A stretch of 64,000 nucleotides of DNA, taken from NCBI RefSeq assembly GCF_014529535.1, contig NW_023503375.1, positions 3,283,620-3,347,619 on the forward strand, written 5' to 3'. This document shows positions 55,676-64,000 of the stretch, piece by piece (the stretch's first letter is position 1; each line of letters begins with the position of its first letter). A model generated the notes under the pieces. The model saw nothing but the letters and a program-made list of their open reading frames with translations, was not told the origin of the DNA and searched no databases. Origin of the DNA: Bradysia coprophila. Taxonomy: Eukaryota > Arthropoda > Insecta > Diptera > Sciaridae. A program made the position numbers and the translations under genes.

Positions 55676-55965
55676 CTCAAGGCCGTGTGCCTAAAAAGGA
55701 ATTTAAAATGTTGCATGCAAACATTTTGCTCAAAAAAGCCAACATTTGTGTCACTGAGTTGGAAATAGTAATTTATACAACCGAGTGATCAATGCTTTTT
55801 TAGGCACTAGATGTGTAAATTGTCACTCGAGGCCGTAGGACGAGAGTGACAATACACATCGTGTGCCTAAAAAAACATTTATCACCGAGTTGTAAACAAC
55901 GTTTTTCTCAAAAAAGGCAACGAAAGTTTTACTTTTCGTCAATGAGTTGAAATGACTTTTGCACG
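55676..55965. mobile_element. palindromic repeat with TGTCACTC hairpin
   Basis: GTGTAAATTGTCACTCGAGG and CGAGAGTGACAATACAC pair around a short centre at 55830-55850. Outer inverted words include AGGCACTAGATGT/ACATCGTGTGCCT and repeated CCGAGTTGTAAA forms. Non-coding, boundaries uncertain. Confidence 0.5.
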
Positions 55966-56037
55966 ACTCTCTTGTGAAAGTGTTTTTTGTGGTCTCTACT
56001 ACTGCTAGTAATATCCTTTCTACGAAAAGAAGAAATG

Positions 56038-56150
56038 ATTATCCTGTCACAGACGGCAAGCATATTAACAGTTTTACTATTCAAACTATTACTTCCTTTG
56101 GTGGAAGATTTTCAGAGATTGTTTTCAGAAATCTTTTACTTCATTTTTTT
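56038..56150. repeat. partial TTAA-family MITE
   Basis: TATCCTGTCACAGACGGC start with ACTATTCAAACTATTACTTC and TCTTTTACTTCATTTTTT. The right end is lost. Confidence 0.6.
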
Positions 56151-56377
56151 GGACTTTTTGATTATTTATTTTAAATGCGACAAAAAAGACTGCTCACAAT
56201 TATGGCGCAGCCGGTAGAAAATCGATCCTTTATCAAAAATTAAAAATTACGTAAATAAATATCATCGACCTTCTTCTTCCCTAATGTTCCCAAAATACAA
56301 GCAGCGTTACCACGTTGAATCGTAATCGAAATTCTTTGCAGAAGGTACTCTTTCGATTTTACCTCATCCGTTGCTTT

Positions 56378-57775
56378 TTAGGTCTTTTTTCCATAGGAAA
56401 AAAAGACCTATTGTGGGCACTTCATCTGTCCGTCCGTCCGTCCGTCTGTCCGTCTGTCCGTCCATCCGTCCGTCCGTCCGTCTGTCCGTCCGTCCGTCCG
56501 TCCGTCTGTGTCACAAATAAAATGTGATTGATAAAAGTTAAAATTGCAATGCTACTATGAACAAACCAACACCAGGCAAATCAATTATTATTTGTTATCT
56601 GGTAACCAATCGCTCATAGCAGACATTGCAATTTGAAAGTTTGGTAGTTGTTGGTAGTTGGACCCCCAAAATATTTAGCAGCAAAGATGTTTCTTACTCG
56701 AGAGACGCACACCGACTGACGAAATTATTCGGCCTGCTTGCCTTTTTATAACTCAAATATTTGGTAGTTGACTACCTCGGTGGTAAATTGCAATGCTACT
56801 ATGAGCAAACCAACACCAGGCAAATCAATTATTATTTGTTATCTGGTAACCAATCGCTCATAGCAGACATCGCAATTTGGTAGTTGTTGGTAGTTAGACC
56901 CCCAAACTATATAGCAGCAAAGATGTTTCTTACTCGAGAGACGCACACCGACTGACGAAATTATTCGGCCTGCTGGTCTATTTATAAATCGAGTATTTGG
57001 TAGTTGACTACCAAAGTGGTAGTTGACTGACTACCAAAGTGGTAGTTGACTGACTACCAAAGTGGTAGTTGACTGACTACCAAAGTGGTAGTTGACTGAC
57101 TACCAAATAGAGACTACCAAAGTGGTAGTTGACTGACTACCAAAGTGGTAGTTGACTGACTACCAAAGTGGTAGTTGACTGACTACCAAAGTGGTAGTTG
57201 ACTGACTACCAAAGTGGTAGTTGACTGACTACCAAAGTGGTAGTTGACTGACTACCAAAGTGGTAGTTGACTGACTACCAAAGTGGTAGTTGACTGACTA
57301 CCAAAGTGGTAGTTGACTGACTACCAAAGTGGTAGTTGACTGACTACCAAAGTGGTAGTTGACTGACTACCAAAGTGGTAGTTGACTGACTACCAAAGTG
57401 GTAGTTGACTGACTACCAAAGTGGTAGTTGACTGACTACCAAAGTGGTAGTTGACTGACTACCAAAGTGGTAGTTGACTGACTACCAAAGTGGTAGTTGA
57501 CTGACTACCAAAGTGGTAGTTGACTGACTACCAAAGTGGTAGTTGACTACCAACATGGTAGTTTACTAATACGGATGTTGTAGATATGTTTACTGTTTGA
57601 GAGCTGCACACCGACTGATGAAATTAATCGGCTTGCTTGCCTATTCATAATTCCAAAATTTGGTAGTTGAATACCAAAGTGGTACTTGAATGAGTACCAA
57701 GCTAGTAGTAAACAGAAATTGAAAAAAAATGAAAAAGACCTCACCAGGCTTCAGCCGGTCTATTCTTGTTCATTA
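56378..57775 (+). mobile_element. palindromic-array element, long copy
   Basis: Begins with the hairpin AGGTCTTTTTTCC/GGAAAAAAAGACCT (56380-56410), then a (GTCC)n tract (56428-56508). Two spacer repeats follow (56535-56780 and 56785-57000), each with AACCAACACCAGGCAAATC and CGCACACCGACTGACGAAAT. Then come about 23 copies of a 23-bp unit (57000-57550) and the right end AAAGACCTCACCAGGC, then GGTCTATTCTTGTTC. It is the inverted counterpart of 22045-23034. Array units differ: mostly 23 bp here against 19 bp there. Confidence 0.75.
57000..57555. repeat. 23-bp tandem array with self-complementary units
   Basis: About 23 near-exact units of ACCAAAGTGGTAGTTGACTG plus ACT. Each unit contains inverted words (TGGTAGTTGACT, GACTACCA) so the whole array can fold on itself. 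One unit is disrupted by AATAGAG near 57104-57110. Confidence 0.9.
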
Positions 57776-57864
57776 AAGAGCCCAATTTATCAATAAATTT
57801 CTTTGTCTCCGGACCCATGCAACCTAAACTTCAATTGTTTTCAACATTCTTTTTGATATAAGAC

Positions 57865-57930
57865 CTTATTAGTCAGACCTTGTCGTTGCTGTCGTTGTCG
57901 ATAACAGATGACAACCTGCATGTAAAAGGT
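57865..57930. repeat. fragment of TTAA MITE family
   Basis: GTCGTTGCTGTCGTTGTCGA and TAACAGATGACAACCTGC match the family's right half. Confidence 0.45.
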
Positions 57931-57934
57931 TCAA

Positions 57935-59315
57935 CACCTTTATTAATTGGAAATTTTGTTACAGTAAAACGGTAGCTAAATCTGACCGCTCTGATCGTAA
58001 CGTTGTCTTTTGCCCAGAACCTAGTGGCACCCCGCATTTTAGCAGGTGAATTAAAAATCGTTAGATACAAAAATGCACCTAGAAATTCTAGTCTAGAATT
58101 GCTTTCGAAAAACGTCTTACTTTAGAATGATCTGATCATCCCATTCGAATTCAAATTTTTTTATTATCTTGCAGGCGAATTGATTCAATTCTATTTCGAA
58201 AGGAAACATCGCACACAAGTTATTCATTAACTTGTTCCGTCTTGTCTTCAGAAAATAATTTTTAATATTTGTAACGCATCAAGAAACTCGGTTGCCGATA
58301 ATCTTTCTGACCTTTTTGGTATTTGTTGTTTAAAAATTGAATTTTATAAAATGCTGATAAGTTTAATGTATTTAAGATAGCATTTTTCATATAGCAGTTA
58401 CAACAGCAATCATCGTCGACAATGTAGCCGTTTTATTCCATTTTTCCTGTTTATTTTTTTCCGTTCCAAATTTGCAACATTTATAAATGCAAAATTCAAT
58501 GCTCTGTACACTCAGTGCACTTATTAGCTTGTTTTTCATTGATCTCTTTGTCATGCAATAATAACAATTAATGCTTGCTGCTGATGTTTTTGTATAATAA
58601 TTCATCTAAACTCAATAAGAAAACAGTGTTGTACACAGATCAATGCTGTCGTGAACCTTTTCAATCAAAAGTTGATAGCACTCGCACAGCAAATAAATGA
58701 CTTACTCAGTATATTAAACTGCACATATTGCACATAAATATTAATTTATTCATTTAAGAAAGCAGCTGAAGTCAGTGGGACCTCTCAACACACTTTTTTA
58801 CATTTACAACAAAGAAAATGAACTTCCCCCTTATGATAATGCATGGAATATTGGAACACCTATATCATTAATCGTCTTTTAATTACCATTTAGTGTTGAC
58901 ATATTTAATATGCACTTAATTAGTTGTAGGGCCAGGCAGGATAGGAAATTTTAAAAATATTCTCCATCTTCACTTTGGTGAGTGTTTCTGATTGATGTGT
59001 ACGTACGAACATACTGTAATCCCTATACATAAATAGGTGCAATATCATCATTTATGAATGAATGAATGTCTGTATTTACTGAACCATTATTTGTTATGTA
59101 AAATATGTTTCGGTGCGTCGTCGTCGGTAAAATAAATTAGTGGCACAAGAAGTATAACCGCGAAGTACAACAAAAGAAAAATTGAAATTCTTGTATTTTT
59201 AGATTCGTTGAAACCTTTCAAAACTCATGCTTAACAATCAATAGGATGTCTCCGGTAATAAGTGCATAGTTCTACTACTCGGACAAAAGCTATTTCCATC
59301 GAACTATGTTTCCGG
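57935..59315. other. non-coding, no gene seen
   Basis: AT-rich. Only short frames, none with a domain or splice context. Confidence 0.4.
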
Positions 59316-59322
59316 GAGAATT

Positions 59323-59539
59323 TTAAGCTGTTACAGAAGGCAAGCATATGACCAGAATTGTTGAGTCTGGTCTATTTCTTCCATCGATCAAAGCATTTTT
59401 AATCGGTTGATTGCAAATCTTGTACTTCAATTTTTTTTAACATGAATTTTATTATACAAAGGACCATATTATCCAGAGCTTGTCATTATTTTTGTCGTCG
59501 TTATCGATAACAGATGAATAGCCGTATGTGACAGGTTAA
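59323..59539. mobile_element. TTAA-flanked MITE, subtype 2, complete
   Basis: TTAA-GCTGTTACAGAAGGCAAG to GCCGTATGTGACAGG-TTAA, with both TTAA flanks. Shares TTCCATCGATCAAAGCATTT and CCAGAGCTTG with the copy at 47990. Confidence 0.8.
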
Positions 59540-59544
59540 ATTTT

Positions 59545-61190
59545 GGGGAACATGGGCGTGAGCGTATGCGAAAGAATATATTAGTAGATTATGCATCTCT
59601 GTTCAAAATGTTCATTTTGGCAATTTGGAAGTTACGTATGTACCGAGCAGAAGGCGTTTCGGTTAAATCGTCAACATTAACATTTTGAGAGGGCTGAGAA
59701 CAGATATATTGAGACAAACACTCTTGCACTAGAGCACAGCTCTGCTTCTAGCATGAACATAAGAAATATTCGGAGGCTTATGCAATCAAAATGGACCTTG
59801 CATTTTCTCGTAAAGATAGGAGTTATGATTTCTTGGTGTGAATAAAAACACAAAACACATGCATACATATTTGAAAGTTTGGAGGCTTTATGACGTTGGA
59901 AAAATGAGTGTTAGAAGCATTATTGCTATGACTAGAGGAATAAGCGCTAGATTTATCGTTCAATACAGATAAAAGGTAATAACTGTCACTCAATTGTCCA
60001 ATTAGGCTAGACGAACGAAAAAGGTACCAGTCACCATCTGCTTCTGCGGTCTCTAAAACTTTTAAGTGAATAAAGATTTTTAAGACTAGATGAGCCGCAG
60101 ATCATCATTACTCCAGAATACAAGTACCTTTTTTGAAACATTCATGAAGAATTGTTTATATTACTCAGGACAAAAATTACCTCGGTCTGGTCGCAAATCA
60201 ACTACGCTCACTAGAATATTCAACTCTTTACACATAGTTTTGATGTTTATTATGTCACTGCATGATACTCAAACCGAAAGAAGTATGAGATTTAAAGATT
60301 ATTATCGCTTCTGAATGGTTTTAGGATATATGTATTATACCTGCTTTGACCCCTTATCTCATTTTGAGACCATTTCGTTTCCGATACACAGAATGTAACA
60401 TTTTCCCTTCAACAGTGTTTATTATCTCCGAAAAGTAGACCATGATTGCTATCCTAAGATATTATATTTTTGTGTAATGTAGTTACAATCACAAGTTATA
60501 TAAATATTTCATTTATTTTATTAACAGTTACCATATAGGTTATCGAAGTCATTCAAACGGAATATTTATTTTCAAGTATTATCGATAAGAATATTATATT
60601 ATACCGAAAAAAGTGTAAAGATACATCCAATATTATATATTTTACACACATATTTATGGATAGACCGGGTCAAATGTTCAACCTCAATTTTCCCATCAGT
60701 GGTAAAGCCTTACATATTATTGCTGTATCCTCTGTATAACCAAAGAGAAATAGAAACTCAATATTCATTGTGTGCACTTATATTCCTAGTAAACAAGATA
60801 AGAATGTAAAAATTTTAATCTTTTTGATTTGGCATTTCAACGATATTGAGAGGAATTTACATTGAGAAATTCTAATTAACTATTTTTCTTAAATCAAGAA
60901 TTTTTTTTGAAAATGATGGGATATTTTTAATGAAAGAAAAAATAATGGAGTTGTAATCTATATGGTAGGATAAAATGTAGCCGTATTTCATAGGTTCTTG
61001 ATTTTTTGATCTGAGTATTTTCAAGATAATGATTCGAAATCTGTTACTTCAATTTTTCAACATATTCGTGGAATCTGTTATTTCACTTCTTTTAACAGGT
61101 TCGATATATAAAGCACATTAATCTTAGACTGTCGCTCATTTTCAACATCATTATCGATATGTGAAAAATTGCGATGTAATTGCAGATTCC
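59545..61190. other. non-coding, no gene seen
   Basis: AT-rich, with a TTAA-family fragment at 61020-61100 (AGTATTTTCAAGATAATGAT, ATCTGTTACTTCAATTTT). No gene was recognised. Confidence 0.4.
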
Positions 61191-61194
61191 GCAG

Positions 61195-61392
61195 TGCCAA
61201 AGCACTGTCAAGCACCGAAGCTGACTTTGACATAGTATGAGTGGGTGGGGAGAACCCCTGCACCTAAGCCTCCAGTGGGCCTGTTGTGCTTTGACATAAC
61301 TCAATTAGAAGGCCAATTGATCGGTTCAGTCCTCTATTTGAGTGACGGCAAAGTCAGCTTCGGTGCTAGGCAGTGCGTTGGCAGTGCAGAAT
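61195..61392. mobile_element. inverted-repeat element with AGCACCGAAGCTGACTTTG arms
   Basis: TGCCAAAGCACTGTCAAGCA, then the CCGAAGCTGACTTTG arm, pairs with CAAAGTCAGCTTCGGTGCT and AGGCAGTGCGTTGGCA. The loop is about 120 bp. Non-coding. Confidence 0.65.
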
Positions 61393-61904
61393 ATTTGTGA
61401 TAAATTTTTCTGTTCTGAAATATGTGATACACCCGAGTTTCGCCGATATTCCATGGAAATTGAAGACAATACACACCGTCTAAACCCGTTGCCTAATTGA
61501 CTGAATGACATTACCAACGAAAAATTCGGACATGTAACACATAACACAAAGAGACGTTATCGGTACTAAATCCAAGACGCAACCTAATAACTAAGTCAGG
61601 GTTTGCCGTATAAGTGAACTAGGAATCATGAAAATCATATTTTAATCGTTTCAGAATAATAAATTTGATAAATTGATTCAAATAGATTTCGACCTGGTTA
61701 AGTTGAACCATCTATATACATAATCCAGGAAAAGGAACAGAGTGGACTGAAAGAGACAATTATGAATGGAACCAAAACCAAAGTAACTTACATGAAATTC
61801 CACTTCTATTCCGTATTTCTACTGTATATGGATTGATAATAACGATCACTACGAGTACAGTAGAGTGAGTCATAATTCTACACTCAGTCTCGGTCACCTG
61901 AAGA

Positions 61905-62205
61905 ATAGTTGAAGAAAAATTCTAGAAAAAAAATTACCAAAAATTTTTTGCATCACAAGTGACAGATATTGAGGAAAGTTCTGTAAAGAAAACTGTTAAA
62001 ATAGGGAAAAATACGTCCTGAAACAAAGGAAAAACTGAATCATCTGCCACTTGTGACGCAAAATTTTGTTGGTAATTTTTTTGCTAGATTTTTTTCAGTA
62101 CAATTTTCGCTTTAACTTTTTGTGAGTCGAAGCTATAAGCGTCACCCCCACCGATATAAGTTCTTTTGTAAGTGGATAAAAGGACTTGTGTCACACCTCT
62201 ACTGT
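61905..62205. repeat. diverged relative of the 31.0-31.5 kb palindrome
   Basis: ATTACCAAAAATTTTTTGCA / TGACGCAAAATTTTGTTGGT arms surround a centre with ATCTGCCACTTGTGACGC. Further out GTCGAAGCTATAAGCGTCA matches the GAAGCTGAAAGCGTCAA part of the 30978-31495 arms. Confidence 0.55.
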
Positions 62206-62209
62206 AAGT

Positions 62210-64000
62210 GATTCTGGGCGATTGATTTTTTGTGCTAAAAAAGAGTTCAGAACGAACCAGAACATCTGTTATCAACAGTAACGCCAAAAATTAGCAATGA
62301 AAGTAGCGTAGTCTTATATAGTAAAATGTATGCGAGTGAAAAAGAATGAAGTAAAAGATTTCAAACCCACACTTGCCGTTGCAAAAAAAAGAGAAGAGAG
62401 GCACTACGAAATCGAAATCTGTATCCGAAATTCCAAATGTAAAGGTTGGTTTCGAGTCATAAGAAATTAATCGAGTATCTAGCTCATTCAAGCCGTCCTA
62501 TCCGATTTCAAATTCTTTCTTTGAAATACTAAACCATTTTCTGTTCCGATATGTGTAAATATTTCCGCTCAATTTAGCCGAACGTAGTTGTAGTATCACT
62601 GTAGCGACTTATTTTCCAAAAAATTGAGCGAATAAATTAATAAATTTTTTGTGTAAAGTAAAATTTTGTTTTAATTGAAAGTCAAACGATTCATTGAGTA
62701 GAACACTAACTCATTGAATTTAATTACGTTTTTTCCATTTATTATACTCAAAATAAAATTATCTTTTTTTTTCTTTCCTACAAATATCTTTAGGAGACAC
62801 ATCTCCATAGACTTATACCAGTTTGACGAAAATAAACATATTAAAATTTAAACAGCTGTTAACGATACATTATAAAAATTTCAGATGAAGAAAAAAAAAC
62901 CTATAGAGACGAGGAGTATAAGAGACACCGAAAAAAAATGCTTATTCACATATGTTTTGCGTCTTCTCAGGTTTTTCAGTTTTCTTTCATCGAAATGAAT
63001 GCCTATCAAAATCTTCAATTTACGGGCACAGATATTAAAAGAAAAATTTCGAACGACAATTCACCTTGTAGATGGAAATTTATGGCATCCACGGTGGATC
63101 ATAGAACAGTTAAATCTTCCTGTAAGATAAAATTTATTTATTTTTTAAGGCTGGATGTCAGTGCTCTAATTGACAAAAACAAAACGTTTTGATTTCATTC
63201 TGATTGGAACATCTTAACTGATTAAGTAGATAAGATTTTTCTCTATAGATACAAATACCGGGAGTATGAGCATTGAGCATTGCAAATATTGAAATTGCAT
63301 AATTGAGTCATCAAAAAATGCTTATAAGATGCTCAAACAATCAAAGAAAGAGGCGATAACGATACACGTTGCATAATTATTATTTTTTTTTTAAATAAAA
63401 GAAGTGAAAAAAGTCACTGGCCATTAATGCATAAAATCGTTAATGGTGTTTACAATTCCAATACAATATTATTATGTCAAAGGCTTATTTAACAGATGAA
63501 TATATTTGCAATTAGCATAAATTTGAAATTTTTTAATATTAAAATTAGTTTCGTTTTTATTGTATTCACCGTACCTATACACAGCACGCATCGGATTGTT
63601 TCTTCTTTTTTATTTTCATTTTTAATATTTTTTCGAATTTCTTTTTATTTTCATTTCAAAAAATTTTTCATTCCAATTCCTTTCGGTCTCGGGAGGAAAT
63701 AATAATAATTTTTAAGCGATCGTCTCGTAATCGTAAAATTTTAATAATTAAATTAATCGTTGCAGAAGCAGGTTGACATTCGTTCGATTGGTTAGACTTG
63801 TCAGAACGGAAACAGTTAGCATAAAAATGAATATTTTAATAAAATGGTTGATTACAATATACCTACACACATCCACAATAAAAATTTAAAAAAAAACCAA
63901 CCTACCCTTCGTCATGCACAATATACATACATTACACCATCCTGTATCCATGCGCATAGATGCTGCGAATTGAAAAGATGCTTAGTTCAAAGCACCAATC
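62210..64000. other. non-coding, no gene seen
   Basis: AT-rich to the window end. The longest frames (62938-63192, 63496-63702) are low-complexity, rich in Phe/Ile/Ser, and have no domain. Confidence 0.4.

Noticed and set aside
57547..57744. Possible CRISPR-like array at 57.0-57.55 kb next to this frame
   Set aside because: Repeats are contiguous 23-bp units with no unique spacers, in a eukaryotic transposon; it is a tandem array.
63496..63702. Hydrophobic 68-codon frame resembling a membrane protein
   Set aside because: Poly-T-rich DNA gives Phe/Ile/Ser-rich translations; no supporting features.

Overview
The window is AT-rich eukaryotic DNA from an insect, most likely a nematoceran dipteran such as a fungus gnat. 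This rests on intron-containing genes with very short introns (about 50-90 bp, GT..AG), an insect-style Toll-like receptor, an initiator-tRNA primer-binding site of the Drosophila copia type, and a high load of short inverted-repeat transposons. The species assignment is inference. There is no prokaryotic or viral genome organisation and no CRISPR array.

Layout. 1-6.2 kb: repeat-rich DNA with an RTE-type retroelement fragment inside a palindromic MITE, a long inverted-repeat element, and one probable small secreted or anchored protein gene (3667 onward). 6.2-19.6 kb: a recent tandem duplication. Unit A (6214-13549) and unit B (13563-19634) each carry a minus-strand, multi-exon M12B (reprolysin/ADAM-like) metalloprotease gene. 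The units differ mainly in a TTAA-flanked element with long terminal inverted repeats, which is full length with a coiled-coil ORF in A and flipped plus internally deleted in B. 20.3-20.9 kb: a two-exon gene for a small secreted four-cysteine peptide. 22.0-23.0 kb: an element built of palindromic TGGTAGTTGACTACCA repeats and a GGAC microsatellite; its larger inverted relative is at 56.4-57.8 kb.

23.5-26.0 kb: a Toll-like receptor gene (LRRs, one membrane segment, TIR domain, with an 18-nt microexon). 26.3-26.5 kb: an isolated exon with a weak resemblance to the Hsp90 co-chaperone AHA1. 27.5-29.5 kb: a decayed non-LTR retrotransposon tail (RT end, zinc knuckle, restriction-like endonuclease), split by a small copia-like TG..CA insertion with a 5-bp target duplication. 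31.0-31.5 kb: a near-perfect 0.5 kb palindrome.

32.0-35.7 kb is the housekeeping core: exocyst subunit Sec3/EXOC1 (plus) tail-to-tail with RNA polymerase III subunit RPC7 (minus), stops about 100 bp apart. 40.3-41.7 kb: the RWD-RING ubiquitin ligase RNF25 (minus). The rest (36-40 kb and 42-64 kb) is mostly non-coding, dense in nested MITEs: two hAT-like GC-rich elements with 8-bp target duplications, a 1.7 kb foldback element containing one of them, TTAA-flanked MITEs, and others. From about 57.8 kb to the end I see no convincing gene.

The genes do not form one pathway. Toll-like receptor, secreted metalloproteases and the small cysteine peptide would fit secreted or immune functions, but their proximity is not evidence of co-regulation. 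The most unusual signals are the duplicated metalloprotease locus with its flipped element, the split retroelement, and the nested inverted-repeat elements.
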